This document shows, piece after piece, positions 37,558-47,635 of a DNA stretch of 64,000 nucleotides. The notes under the pieces are model-generated. The model worked only from the letters and a program-made list of their open reading frames with translations, ran no database searches and had not been told where the DNA came from. The DNA is taken from assembly GCF_005048265.1 (NCBI RefSeq), contig NZ_SUNH01000018.1, positions 1 through 64,000 on the forward strand, read 5' to 3'. The stretch's first letter is position 1. Every line of letters begins with the position of its first letter. This DNA comes from Paracoccus hibiscisoli (GTDB lineage: Bacteria > Pseudomonadota > Alphaproteobacteria > Rhodobacterales > Rhodobacteraceae). Position numbers and translations under genes: made by a program.

Positions 37558-37808
37558 GTGCGGCGCGTCTGTGGTGAATGATGATTGGACCAAAGGCCCC
37601 TGTCCCGGGAGCGATGGAACCTGCGCGCGCGTTCACCGGGCGCTCCGGCCACCAGGACACCCTTGGCGCGCATCGGCTGAGCCCTGAGGTGGAGGGCCGC
37701 TCTGCGTCGGGTGATGCAGGGCAAGATTACCCGGTTTGTTCCGGGACCTGCCTATTGGCGCAGGGCCAGACAGGGCAAGCGCCGGGGCCGTAGAACCACC
37801 CCCCCAAT

Positions 37809-37835
37809 AGAAAAGGCCCGCGAAACGCGGGCCTT
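37809..37835 (-). terminator. Intrinsic terminator of the M23-bactofilin operon
   Basis: On the minus strand a 10-bp stem (AAGGCCCGCG / CGCGGGCCTT, 3-nt loop) is followed by TTCTA, 20 bp after the bactofilin stop. Confidence 0.85.
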
Positions 37836-37854
37836 GCTGTCTGGCAGACCGGGT

Positions 37855-38343
37855 TCACTCGGCCGTCGGGGGGGCCAGCTTCTTGGTGCCGCCATTGTTC
37901 AGCGGGTCTTCCTGACGCTGGACCGAGCCTTCGAAATGGGCGCCCGATTCGATGGCGATGGTCTTGTGGATGATGTCGCCCTCGACCCGCGCAGAGGCCG
38001 ACAGACGCACCTTGAGGCCGCGCACGCGGCCGATGACGCGACCGTTGACGATGATGTCGTCGCCGACGATCTCACCCTTGATCGTGGCCGATTCGCCGAT
38101 GGTCAGCTGATGGGCGCGGATGTCGCCCTCGACCGTGCCTTCGATCTGGATGTCGCCCTGGGTCTTGATGTTGCCCGTCACAGTCAGATCCGCCGACAGG
38201 ACCGAGGGGGCCACGCGCACGCGCGGGGTCGCTGCGGCCTGCGCCTCGGGGGCGGGGCGATCCGGGGTCGCGGGGGCGGCCTGCGGGGCGGCGGTGTCGG
38301 TCGGGGTGGGGCGGGTCTCGGTCACGCGGGTCTTACTGAACAT
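37855..38343 (-). CDS. Bactofilin
   Basis: A 162-residue bactofilin-domain (DUF583) cytoskeletal protein. The Pro/Ala-rich N-terminal tail (about 1-45) is followed by a right-handed beta-helix of repeating short strands (about 46-140: VLSADLTVTGNIKTQGDIQIEG, GDIRAHQLTIGESATIKGEIVG, ASARVEGDIIHKTIAIESGA). The C-tail is about 20 residues. Bactofilins polymerise without nucleotides and recruit cell-wall enzymes. Its start overlaps the end of the upstream M23 peptidase gene by 11 bp, the classic bactofilin-LytM pairing. Confidence 0.93.
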   Translation of the reverse strand: MFSKTRVTETRPTPTDTAAPQAAPATPDRPAPEAQAAATPRVRVAPSVLSADLTVTGNIKTQGDIQIEGTVEGDIRAHQLTIGESATIKGEIVGDDIIVNGRVIGRVRGLKVRLSASARVEGDIIHKTIAIESGAHFEGSVQRQEDPLNNGGTKKLAPPTAE

Positions 38344-39622
38344 TTTCTGCTGCCTTGATGAAGCTCATCGGGTCCACGGCCCGACCGTTCATGCGCACCT
38401 CATAGTGCAGGTGCGGACCGGTCGAACGTCCGGTATTTCCCATATCACCGATCCGCTCGCCTTGCGACACCCGATCGCCGACTTTCACACCGATGCGGTT
38501 CAGGTGGGCATAGCGCGTCTCGGTGCCCAGCTCGTGGCGGATCTTGATCAGATTGCCATAGGCGCCCATCCGGCCGGCATAGGTGACCACGCCGTCACCC
38601 GTAGAATAGATCGGCGTGCCGACCGGTCCGGCCATGTCGATGCCCTCATGCATGCGGCCCCACCGGCGGCCAAAGCCCGAGGTATAGCGGAAATTCGCGG
38701 TCACGGGCATCGCCAGCGGCAGCTTTTCGATGGCGATGCGATAGGTGTTCATCTGGTCCAGCGTCACGATGATCTGACGCGCCTTGTCCTCGGTATCCGA
38801 CAGCGCGGCATTGCCGCGGGTCGAATAGGACATCGGCGTCAGCGGGCCGCCCTGACCGGAATAGCCGCGGCGGATGGTGCGCAGCACGTCGTCGGGGTTC
38901 ATGCCGACATTGCGGAACACCTGGTCCAGCGGCGCGACCGAGATGGTCACGGCGCTTTCCAGCTGGGTCAGGATCTCGTCGTTGCGGGCCAGGATCTGGT
39001 CACGCTCGACCGTCAGCTCCTGGGCGGTCAGGCGGGCGGCCTCGGCCTCCTCGACGGCCTCGTGGCGCTGATCGGCGGCCTGGCGCAGCTCTCCGGACAG
39101 GATGTCCAGCGCGACCGAGAATTCCTCGGTCCGGTCGGGGGCGGGGGTGCCTGCGGCCTCGACGCTGGCTGCGGCTGTGTCGCGGTCGGCCAGGGCGTCG
39201 CGCAGCGTGGTCTGGACGGCGGCCAGGCCGGTCTGCATCTCGCGGCGGCTCTCCTCGGTTGCCAGCAGTTGGGTCTGCATCTGCGAGACCTTGTCCAGCG
39301 CGGCGGAAAAGCGGGCCTGGGCTGCCAGCGCCTCGGCGGCGCGGGCGTCGCGCTCTGCCTGCAGCTGGGACAGGCGCTCCTCGAAGGCGGCCTGGCTGCG
39401 CTGGATCTGGTCGCGGGTGTTGCCCGAGCTGACCGCGTCGATCACCAGGAACGAGCTGGCGACCAGCGTCCAGCCAAAGACCAGGGTGATGCCGCTGATG
39501 CCGACCATCTGGGTCACGGGACGCAGGCGGACAAAGCGCGTGGTGTCGTCGGAGCGAAGAAAGAGCCGTTGCTCGGGGAGCCACTTTTCAAGCGACGCGT
39601 TCAGTCGATCCATCACCGTCAT
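38333..39622 (-). CDS. M23 family metallopeptidase (LytM domain, bactofilin partner)
   Basis: 429 residues from the chosen start. A short cytosolic part leads to one membrane helix (VGISGITLVFGWTLVASSFLVI), a long coiled coil (about 75-200), and a C-terminal LytM domain. The zinc ligands are His325 and Asp329 (HEGID) and His406 in GPHLHYE, so it should be an active peptidoglycan endopeptidase. Its bactofilin partner probably places it. The frame is open to an ATG at 39712; the family N-terminus (MDRLNASLEKWLPEQRLFL) and a GAGGGA site favour 39622 or 39613. The start is therefore uncertain. Confidence 0.9.
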   Translation of the reverse strand: MTVMDRLNASLEKWLPEQRLFLRSDDTTRFVRLRPVTQMVGISGITLVFGWTLVASSFLVIDAVSSGNTRDQIQRSQAAFEERLSQLQAERDARAAEALAAQARFSAALDKVSQMQTQLLATEESRREMQTGLAAVQTTLRDALADRDTAAASVEAAGTPAPDRTEEFSVALDILSGELRQAADQRHEAVEEAEAARLTAQELTVERDQILARNDEILTQLESAVTISVAPLDQVFRNVGMNPDDVLRTIRRGYSGQGGPLTPMSYSTRGNAALSDTEDKARQIIVTLDQMNTYRIAIEKLPLAMPVTANFRYTSGFGRRWGRMHEGIDMAGPVGTPIYSTGDGVVTYAGRMGAYGNLIKIRHELGTETRYAHLNRIGVKVGDRVSQGERIGDMGNTGRSTGPHLHYEVRMNGRAVDPMSFIKAAENVQ

Positions 39623-39793
39623 TGTCAGCTTTTGTCCCTCGAAATCACGCCGCGTTTGGAAGGCCAGGCGCGTTGGTTCCGTTCGAGGACGGGTAAACAG
39701 CAGCTGTGCCATCTTGGCAACATCCGCGAGGACTTGGGTTCCCTTGATTGGCGGAACCCTGCCTCGGTCGGCGGGTTCCCGCCTAGAAACCTA

Positions 39794-39802
39794 AATGGTT
39801 AA
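39794..39802. promoter_or_regulatory. CtrA half-site candidate upstream of the M23-bactofilin operon
   Basis: TTAACCATT on the minus strand, the same 9-mer as upstream of ftsZ. It is a half-site only; the partner TTAA at 7-bp spacing is replaced by GGTT. Confidence 0.25.
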
Positions 39803-39810
39803 CAAGGAAA

Positions 39811-41208
39811 TCAAGCGATTTCATAGGGCAGCGGGCCATCACGATCCTGCGGGATGCGCAGCGGTCGGTCGATCGGCGGAACGGATCGCTGGTGACAGTC
39901 GCGCCGCGGGCAGATTCGGCACGAGATGCCGATGGGCTCGAATGCGCGCGGCTTGCTCAGATCTAGGCCGTCGGCATAGACGAGGCCGCCCGCATGGGTC
40001 ACCTCGACCCCCAACCCGATGGCAAAGCGCCGGACCGGGGCGTTATAGGCGCCCGGATGCTTGGACACATCGCGCGACAGCAGCAGATAGCGCACCCCGT
40101 CGGGCGTCTCGGCCAGCTGGCGCAGGAAGCGGCCCGGCTGCTCAAAGGCCTGATGCACGTTCCACAGCGGACAGGCGCCACCGAAGCGCGCGAATTGCAG
40201 GCGGGTCGCGGAATGGCGCTTGGTGATGGTGCCGGCCTGATCGACGCGCACGAAAAAGAAAGGCACCCCCTTGGCGCCGGGACGCTGCAGCGTGGACAGG
40301 CGATGCGCCACCTGCTCCAGCGAGGCGCCGAACAGATGGGCCAGCCGCTCCAGGTCGTGGCGTTCGGATTGGGCCGCGGCCAGAAAGGCGCGATAGGGCA
40401 TCAGCGCCGCCCCCGCAAAATAATTGGCCATGCCAAGCCGCGCGATGTCACGCGCCGTCGGGCTGCGGAACCGGGCCAGGTCCAGCGTCGCCTCCAGCAG
40501 GTCGGCCTGACGCTCCAGCGCGACCAGGTGCAGCAGCTGGAACAGCCGGGTCGGGGCCTCGGCGGCGGCATTGACCAGCAGGCGGTCGGCCTCGCGGCGG
40601 AACACGGCATTGGCGGGCAATTCGGTCAGCTGGACGCGGATGCCCTTGGCGGCCAGCGCGGCCACCGCCATCGCCCAGAGATCGCCGCGATGCCCCTCGG
40701 GGCAGGCAAAGCGTTCGGCGGCGCGGTCCACGGCGTCGATGTAATTGTCGCAATAGTGGAAGAAGTCGCGGACCTCGTCCCAGGGCGTGCTGAGGCTGTT
40801 CTGGCTGGCGGCGCCGATGGCCTCGTCCAGGGCGGCCAGCCGCTCCTGCCCGTCGCGATGGGCGCGGTAGAGGTCCAGGAAGGCGCGGGCCAGCACCGGC
40901 GCATTGGTCGCGGCCAGGCGCAGGTCGGCCAGCGGCGGGGCGGTGTCGAACAGCGGATCGGCCAGGGCCTCCTGCATGTCGATGACCATGCGCTCGGCGT
41001 CGCCTGCGGCCAGGGTGGTCAGGTCGATGCCGAATTCCTGCGCCAGGCGCAGCAGGACGCCCGCGCTGATCGGGCGGTGGTTGTTCTCCATCTGCGACAG
41101 ATAAGGCAGGGAGACGCCCAGCTTTTCGGCGAAGCGGCGTTGGGTCAGGGCGGCGCGGGCGCGGGTCTCGCGCAGGGCACTGCCGGCATAGATTTTCTGC
41201 GTGGCCAT
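39811..41208 (-). CDS. ScfR/RamB-type XRE family acyl-CoA-responsive regulator
   Basis: A 465-residue regulator. The N-terminal XRE helix-turn-helix (about 10-65: SALRETRARAALTQRRFAEKLGVSLPYLSQMENN) is followed by an IrrE-like central domain and a DUF2083-type C-domain with a Cys cluster (CRICPRRDC) typical of short-chain fatty-acyl regulators. Known relatives are RamB in actinobacteria and PccR in Rhodobacter, which control acetate and propionyl-CoA metabolism. TTTGCAAA lies 10 bp upstream of the start, overlapping the ribosome-binding site AAGGGGG, which fits autoregulation. Targets are probably propionyl-CoA genes, including perhaps mmsA in this window. Confidence 0.9.
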   Translation of the reverse strand: MATQKIYAGSALRETRARAALTQRRFAEKLGVSLPYLSQMENNHRPISAGVLLRLAQEFGIDLTTLAAGDAERMVIDMQEALADPLFDTAPPLADLRLAATNAPVLARAFLDLYRAHRDGQERLAALDEAIGAASQNSLSTPWDEVRDFFHYCDNYIDAVDRAAERFACPEGHRGDLWAMAVAALAAKGIRVQLTELPANAVFRREADRLLVNAAAEAPTRLFQLLHLVALERQADLLEATLDLARFRSPTARDIARLGMANYFAGAALMPYRAFLAAAQSERHDLERLAHLFGASLEQVAHRLSTLQRPGAKGVPFFFVRVDQAGTITKRHSATRLQFARFGGACPLWNVHQAFEQPGRFLRQLAETPDGVRYLLLSRDVSKHPGAYNAPVRRFAIGLGVEVTHAGGLVYADGLDLSKPRAFEPIGISCRICPRRDCHQRSVPPIDRPLRIPQDRDGPLPYEIA

Positions 41209-41217
41209 GCTGCCCCC

Positions 41218-41246
41218 TTTGCAAATCCGGTTCTAGCGGTTGCAAA
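41218..41246. promoter_or_regulatory. TTTGCAAA pair at the ScfR-type gene start
   Basis: TTTGCAAA (41218-41225) and GTTGCAAA (41239-41246, seven of eight bases) are separated by 13 bp just upstream of the ATG at 41208. The octamer is the core of RamB/PccR-type operators. Confidence 0.5.
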
Positions 41247-41264
41247 GGCCCTGCCGCAAGAGGC

Positions 41265-42452
41265 TCAGCCCTGTCGGGCCAGCTGGCGTTCGCGCCTGAG
41301 CACCCACCCGATCGCCACCAGCGAACCGAGCGCCGAGGCGCACATGATGGCCAGCAGCGGTGTGGCCCCGCTGCCCGGTTGCAGCAGCGCGCCCGCCAGC
41401 GCCGACAGCGCCGCGCCCCCGGCCACGGCCAGCGCCCCCCCCAGGCCCGATGCGGTGCCCGCCAGTTCGGGGCGGACGCTCATCATGCCGGCATTGGCAT
41501 TGGGCAGGACCATGCCGTTGCCCAGGCCCATCAGCGCGATGGCGCCGAAGAAGAACAACGGCCGCACGATGCCCGCAAGGTCCAGGATCAGCGAGACGGA
41601 AAGCGCCGCAGCGCAGACCACCGCCCCCATCAGGATCATCCGGTTCAGGCCCAGCACCGGAGAGAAGCGCGCCGAGAGATAGTTGCCCAGAATATAGCCG
41701 ATGGAGGGCGCGGCGAACCAATAGCCGACCTGCGCAGGCGTCAGGCCAAAGACCTGGTCGCCCACGAAGGGCGCGCCGCCCAGATAGGCGAAGAACGCCC
41801 CCGAGGACAGCGTCGCCGCCGCGCAATAGCCCCAGAAGCGGTGCGAGCGCGCCAGGATGGGATAGTTCGCCATCTGCGCCCGCAGGGGCATGCCGCCGCC
41901 GCGGACCGTCTCTCCCATGTCGCGGAAGGCGAGGGCCAGGACGGCGATGCCCAGTAGGCCCATGACCACGAAATTGGCCTGCCAGCCGAACAGCTCGTCC
42001 AGGACGCCGCCGAAGACGGGGGCCATCATCGGCACCACGGCCATGCCCATCGTGACATAGCCCAGCATCGAGGCCGCCCGGTCGCCGTCATAGAGGTCGC
42101 GGACCACGGCGCGGGGGACCAGCATGCAGACGGTGATCACCGATTGCAGCAGGCGGAAGATGAGGAAGGTGGTCGCCGTCGTGGCCAAGAGCGTGCCGAT
42201 GGTCGCCAGCAGGAAGCCCACCAGCCCCCAGATCACCACGGGTCTGCGGCCAAAGCGGTCGCTGAGCGGCCCGCCCAGCAGCTGCAGCACCGCGCTGGCC
42301 CCGATATAGGCCGAGACCGACAGCTGCATCACGCCGTATTCCACGCCGAAATCCCGCGCCATGCCGGGCAGCGAGGGCAGGAACACGTTCATCGACAGGG
42401 CCGAGACGCCCGAGAGGGCGACCAGCGTCAGCATATGGGGGGGCGTGCGCAT
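41265..42452 (-). CDS. MFS multidrug efflux transporter, Bcr/CflA type
   Basis: 395 residues with twelve predicted membrane helices. Bcr/CflA-like features are the early LSMNVFLPSLPGMARDFGV, and the helix 2-3 loop signature GGPLSDRFGRRPVVIWGLV followed by the conserved RLLQSVITVCMLVPRAVVRDLYDGDRAA. It is a proton-drug antiporter by family; substrates are unknown. GGAG precedes the ATG. It is 57 bp downstream, on the same strand as, but reading toward, the ScfR-type gene; the gap contains the TTTGCAAA pair, so the two are probably separate units. Confidence 0.9.
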   Translation of the reverse strand: MRTPPHMLTLVALSGVSALSMNVFLPSLPGMARDFGVEYGVMQLSVSAYIGASAVLQLLGGPLSDRFGRRPVVIWGLVGFLLATIGTLLATTATTFLIFRLLQSVITVCMLVPRAVVRDLYDGDRAASMLGYVTMGMAVVPMMAPVFGGVLDELFGWQANFVVMGLLGIAVLALAFRDMGETVRGGGMPLRAQMANYPILARSHRFWGYCAAATLSSGAFFAYLGGAPFVGDQVFGLTPAQVGYWFAAPSIGYILGNYLSARFSPVLGLNRMILMGAVVCAAALSVSLILDLAGIVRPLFFFGAIALMGLGNGMVLPNANAGMMSVRPELAGTASGLGGALAVAGGAALSALAGALLQPGSGATPLLAIMCASALGSLVAIGWVLRRERQLARQG

Positions 42453-42550
42453 GACAATCTCCGGATCGGCGGGGCGTTTGCACGATGTGCAGACAGACCC
42501 GCTGATTCCTCCTTAGCGCGCGGTTTCGCGCTGCGCCAGATGGCGAGGGA

Positions 42551-42594
42551 TTGCGTCCCGCGACGGCGGGGGGCCAGCCCCCCGCACCCCCCGG
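42551..42594 (+). repeat. Dispersed GC-rich palindromic repeat, copy B
   Basis: 44 bp: TTGCGTCCCGC, then the hairpin core GGGGGGCCAGCCCCCC, then GCACCCCCCGG. It matches the complement of 60449-60492 at 42 of 44 positions. It sits between the DUF486 gene and the MFS gene. Confidence 0.75.
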
Positions 42595-42604
42595 GGACGG
42601 TGCC

Positions 42605-42951
42605 TTAGCCGAAGTCGTGGAAGATGAACCACGCGCCGAGGCAGATCAGCGAGAAGCCGACGCCGTGCTGCCAGCCCAGCCTCTCGCCCAGGTAGAGCCA
42701 GGAGAAGAGGGCGAAGACCGAAAGGCTGATGACCTCCTGGATCGTTTTCAGCTGGGCGGCGCTGTAATAGCCGTAGCCGATGCGGTTGGCGGGCACCTGC
42801 ATCAGGTATTCGAAAAACGCGATGCCCCAGCTGATGAAGATCACTGTGACCAGCGGTGCGGTCTTGAATTTCAGGTGCCCATACCACGCCACCGTCATGA
42901 AGACGTTGGACGCCAGCAGCAGCCCGATCGTGGCGACCGGGATGGGCAGGT

Positions 42952-42961
<10 letters not shown>
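42605..42961 (-). CDS. DUF486 (DMT) family small membrane protein
   Basis: 118 residues with four hydrophobic segments (TIGLLLASNVFMTVAWYGHL, VTVIFISWGIAFFEYLMQVP, EVISLSVFALFSWLYLGE, GVGFSLICLGAWFIFHDF). The text FKTAPLVTVIFISWGIAFFEY and PANRIGYGYYSAAQLKTIQEVI is diagnostic of DUF486, a four-helix relative of the drug/metabolite transporters. The substrate is unknown. Its start overlaps the dnaB 3' end by 10 bp, so it is probably translated from the same mRNA. Confidence 0.9.
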
Positions 42962-44439
<1,478 letters not shown>

Positions 44440-44485
44440 GTTCGTGCCTGTCTTTCGGTAGGGTCGCGGGGGAGGGTAGCGCAAA

Positions 44486-44512
44486 GGGCCGGGCGTTGAA
44501 ATCGCCCGGCCC
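44486..44512 (-). terminator. Hairpin terminator downstream of pyrE
   Basis: A 10-bp stem GGGCCGGGCG / CGCCCGGCCC with a 7-nt loop lies 49 bp past the pyrE stop on the minus strand. It is followed by TTTGCG, only three Ts, so efficiency may be partial. Confidence 0.6.
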
Positions 44513-44532
44513 CGGATTTCGGTGGATGACGC

Positions 44533-44552
44533 TGTGGACAGGCTGTGGATAA
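44533..44552. promoter_or_regulatory. DnaA-box candidates between pyrE and dnaB
   Basis: TGTGGATAA (44544-44552) is the exact complement of the consensus DnaA box TTATCCACA. TGTGGACAG (44533-44541) matches seven of nine. The two lie in direct orientation 11 bp apart, about 100 bp upstream of the dnaB start. Confidence 0.45.
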
Positions 44553-44560
44553 CCCGGCTG

Positions 44561-45232
44561 TCAGCCGTTTGCCGCCTGCCAGGCGCGGGGGTCGGTCAGA
44601 AAGGCCTCGACCTCGGTCAGGGTCGCCTCGTCGAACGACCCCTGGGCGCGGGCCTCGGCCAGCACGTCCCACCAGGTGCACAGGTGATGCAGCGCCACGC
44701 CGTGATCGGCCAGCCGCTGCGTGGTCTCGGGGAAGATGCCATAGTAGAAGATCACCGCCGTATGGGCGCAGGTGGCGCCCGTCTCGCGGATCGCATCGAC
44801 GAAGGACAGCTTGCTGCCGCCATCGGTGGTCAGATCCTCGACCAGCAGGACCCGCTGGCCCTCGGTCATCACGCCCTCGATCCGGGCGTTGCGGCCGTAA
44901 CCCTTGGGCTTTTTCCGGACATAGGTCATCGGCAGGCCAAGCCGTTCCGCGACCAGCGCACCGAAGGGGATACCGGCCGTCTCGCCGCCCGCGACATTGT
45001 CGAAGGCCTCGAAGCCCGCGTCGCGCATGACGGTCGCGGCCATGAAATCCATCAGCGTGGCGCGGACGCGCGGAAAGCTGATGATGCGGCGGCAATCCAC
45101 ATAGGTCGGGCCCTTGAGGCCGGACGCATAGGTGAAGGGCTGGGCCGCGTTGAAATCGACGGCCTTGATCTCCAGCAGCATCCGGGCGGTCAGGCGGGCG
45201 ATCTCGTCGCGCGCGGGGAAGGTCAGGCTCAT
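44561..45232 (-). CDS. pyrE: Orotate phosphoribosyltransferase
   Basis: A 223-residue enzyme that makes orotidine 5'-phosphate from orotate and PRPP. The type I phosphoribosyltransferase motif [13 protein letters not shown] is at 128-140, and the flexible catalytic loop is [15 protein letters not shown] (106-120). The ATG overlaps the pyrC stop by four bases, coupling two pyrimidine genes. Confidence 0.96.
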   Translation of the reverse strand: MSLTFPARDEIARLTARMLLEIKAVDFNAAQPFTYASGLKGPTYVDCRRIISFPRVRATLMDFMAATVMRDAGFEAFDNVAGGETAGIPFGALVAERLGLPMTYVRKKPKGYGRNARIEGVMTEGQRVLLVEDLTTDGGSKLSFVDAIRETGATCAHTAVIFYYGIFPETTQRLADHGVALHHLCTWWDVLAEARAQGSFDEATLTEVEAFLTDPRAWQAANG

Positions 45233-46272
45233 ATGTCCTCCAGGTGCCAGAACAGCGTGAATCCGGGGTCGAAGACGGTGACGGTCTCATCGCCCGCGGT
45301 GATCTGCGCCGGGTATGTCGCAGGCGTGTCACGGCGTGTCAGGGTGATGCGGTCGTCGTTGGGCGCCATCCGATAGAAGGCCGCGCCGTTCAGGCTGGTG
45401 AAGGCCTCCAGCCGGTCCAGCGCGCCGTCATCCTGGAACACCTGCGCCAGGATCGACATGGTGTTCGGCGCGGTGAAACAGCCCGCGCAGCCGCAGGGCT
45501 GCAGCTTGGCGGCGTCGGTGTGCGGCGCGCTGTCGGTGCCCAGAAAGAACCGCGCATCGCCGCTGGTCGCGGCCTCGCGCAGCGCCAGGCGGTGCGATTC
45601 GCGTTTCGCGACCGGCAGGCAGTAGTAATGCGGCCGGATGCCCCCCGCCAGGATGGCGTTGCGGTTGATGACAAGGTGATGCGTGGTGATCGTCGCGGCC
45701 AGATCATCGCCGCCCGCGCGGGCGTAATCGACGCCCTGGGACGTGGTGATATGCTCCATCACCACGCGCAGGCCTGGCGTGCGACGGCGCAGCGGGTCCA
45801 GCACGGTGTCGATGAACACGGCCTCGCGGTCGAAGATGTCGACGGCGAGGTCGGTGACCTCTCCGTGGACGCACAGGGTCACGCCCGCCTCGGCCATCGC
45901 CTCCAACACCGGCTGGACGCGGTCGAAATCGGTCACGCCTGACGCGCTGTTCGTGGTGGCGCCCGCCGGATACAGCTTGACCGCACGGATGATCCCGGCC
46001 CGGAACGCGGCCACCACATCGGCGGCGTCGGTCGTGTCGGTCAGGTACAGCACCATCTGCGGGTCCAGCGCGGCACCCGGCGGCAGGGCCGCGCGGATGC
46101 GGTCGCGATAGGCGGCGGCCTGGGCGCCGGTCGTGACCGGCGGCACCAGATTGGGCATGATGATCGCGCGGCCGAATTGCGCGGAATGCGGCGCGACCGC
46201 GGCCAGCATCGCGCCGTCGCGCAGATGCAGGTGCCAGTCGTCCGGGCGGCGAAGTGTCAGCGTCTGTGTCAT
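45229..46272 (-). CDS. pyrC: Dihydroorotase
   Basis: A 347-residue zinc amidohydrolase (class II, E. coli-type) that cyclises carbamoyl aspartate to dihydroorotate. Metal ligands: His14 and His16 in [10 protein letters not shown], the carboxylated Lys99 in [19 protein letters not shown] and FLGTDSAPH with the catalytic Asp. The frame is open upstream to 46683, but ATG 46272 starts the family sequence. Operon order is pyrC-pyrE on the minus strand. Confidence 0.96.
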   Translation of the reverse strand: MTQTLTLRRPDDWHLHLRDGAMLAAVAPHSAQFGRAIIMPNLVPPVTTGAQAAAYRDRIRAALPPGAALDPQMVLYLTDTTDAADVVAAFRAGIIRAVKLYPAGATTNSASGVTDFDRVQPVLEAMAEAGVTLCVHGEVTDLAVDIFDREAVFIDTVLDPLRRRTPGLRVVMEHITTSQGVDYARAGGDDLAATITTHHLVINRNAILAGGIRPHYYCLPVAKRESHRLALREAATSGDARFFLGTDSAPHTDAAKLQPCGCAGCFTAPNTMSILAQVFQDDGALDRLEAFTSLNGAAFYRMAPNDDRITLTRRDTPATYPAQITAGDETVTVFDPGFTLFWHLEDI

Positions 46273-46429
46273 GAGGGTGCCTCTAACCACGGCAACGGCC
46301 CCTTGCCAAGCAGCCGCGTTCATATTTCGGGAACCCTGTCCGAAAGTGGCGGTTGAGTGTGCGCGCCAAGGGGCGCACAGTGGCGCTGCCTGGCAGGTTT
46401 TGTCCAAGGCCGCCGAAAGGATACCACCC

Positions 46430-46747
46430 ATGAACCCGATGATGCCGATGATTCTGCCCGCCTCACAGGTAAGACTGGTGTCGCAATTCGCCCGCATCGC
46501 GATCGAATCCAACATGGTAATTGGCCTCCGCATGGCCGGGATGATGGGCCTGATGGTCCAGGCCCCCGGAGAGCCGTTCCGCATGGTCGCCGAAAAGCAC
46601 GCCGCCGTGTCGGAATCCCTGTTCGCCATGGCCAGCGCCGGGCTGCGCGGGCACAGCACGGAACGCATGCTGTCTGCGGGCATGCGCCCCTATGGCCGCC
46701 GCACCCGCGCCAATTCCCGCCGCCTGTCCGCCGTGAAGTCCGGCTGA
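46430..46747 (+). CDS. Small conserved protein of the Rhodobacterales 'antifreeze' annotation type
   Basis: 105 residues. A Met-rich amphipathic middle ([22 protein letters not shown]) is followed by a helical stretch ([22 protein letters not shown]) and a basic tail ([15 protein letters not shown]). Short proteins with this plan are often labelled 'antifreeze protein' in Rhodobacterales genomes without experimental support; the shape is nearer to a phasin-like or granule-associated helical protein. The start ATG 46430 has AAAGGA upstream. It is followed by an SDR gene 64 bp later on the same strand and diverges from pyrC. Confidence 0.7.
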   Translation: MNPMMPMILPASQVRLVSQFARIAIESNMVIGLRMAGMMGLMVQAPGEPFRMVAEKHAAVSESLFAMASAGLRGHSTERMLSAGMRPYGRRTRANSRRLSAVKSG

Positions 46748-46811
46748 GGCTTTGGAACGACCGACGCGTCCGGTTGTTGGGGTCAGACGGACCCCAAAAC
46801 GGAGCATCGGG

Positions 46812-47564
46812 ATGAAGACGGCATTGATCACCGGCGGCGCGCAGGGAATCGGCAGGGGCATCGTCACACGATTGCGCAATGACGGCTGGCGCGTCGCGGT
46901 GTTCGACCTGGATGCCGAGGCGCTGGACGAGCTGCGTGATCAGGACCCCGATCTGCTGTGCCTTCCGGTCGATGTCGGCTCCGAGGCGCAGGTGGCGCAG
47001 GGCATGCTGGCGCTGGACGGTTGGCTGGGGGAGGGCGGGCTGGATCTGCTGGTCTGCAACGCCGGCGTGGCCGACCCGGTCAGCGGCCCGATCGAGGATC
47101 TGTCCCTGGCCGATTGGCGGCGTTGGCAGGACAGTCACGTCACCGGGGCCTTTCTGACGATCCGGCGGTCGGTGCCGCTGCTGCGGCAGGCGCGGGGCAG
47201 CATCGTGACCATCGCCTCCACCCGCGCGCTGCAGTCCGAACCGCAGACCGAGGCCTACGCCGCGGCCAAGGGCGCGCTGGTGGCGCTGACCCATGCGCTG
47301 GCGGTCAGCCTGGGGCCGCAGATCCGCGCGAACTGCATCCTTCCCGGCTGGATCGAGACCGGCCCCTGGCAGAAGGCCGCCAACCGGTACGAGCCCGAAC
47401 ACTCTGACCGCGACCGCAGCCAGCACCCGGTGGGTCGCGTGGGTCGGGTCGAGGATATCGCGGGCCTGGTCGCCTGGTTGGCGTCGGATGAGGCCGGGTT
47501 CATCACTGGCCAGCGCTTCGTCGCCGATGGCGGGATGAGCGTGCGGATGATCTACGCCGATTGA
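46812..47564 (+). CDS. Short-chain dehydrogenase/reductase
   Basis: 250 residues of classical SDR fold. The cofactor motif TGGAQGIGRGI is at 8-18; Asp37 (VFDLDAEALDEL) suggests NAD preference. NNAG is represented by VCNAGVAD. The catalytic Ser is in IVTIASTRA, and Tyr/Lys in EAYAAAKGA. The C-terminus ends GQRFVADGGMSVRM. The substrate is unknown. ATG 46812 follows GGAG. It ends in a convergent arrangement with gap. Confidence 0.92.
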   Translation: MKTALITGGAQGIGRGIVTRLRNDGWRVAVFDLDAEALDELRDQDPDLLCLPVDVGSEAQVAQGMLALDGWLGEGGLDLLVCNAGVADPVSGPIEDLSLADWRRWQDSHVTGAFLTIRRSVPLLRQARGSIVTIASTRALQSEPQTEAYAAAKGALVALTHALAVSLGPQIRANCILPGWIETGPWQKAANRYEPEHSDRDRSQHPVGRVGRVEDIAGLVAWLASDEAGFITGQRFVADGGMSVRMIYAD

Positions 47565-47589
47565 TGCGCCACGGGGCGCTGAACGGAAA

Positions 47590-47619
47590 ACGGCGGGACG
47601 CTCTGGCCCCGCCGTCTTT
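47590..47619. terminator. Terminator between the SDR gene and gap
   Basis: ACGGCGGG / CCCGCCGT with a 10-nt loop, then CTTTC on the plus strand. It lies between convergent genes and may serve both. Confidence 0.6.
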
Positions 47620-47635
47620 CAATCTGGGATGGCGA

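Noticed and set aside
37578..37808. Short open frames in the 250-bp stretch upstream of the M23-bactofilin terminator
   Set aside because: They have Arg/Pro-rich compositions on both strands, no convincing ribosome-binding site and no recognisable protein. I see no supported gene here.
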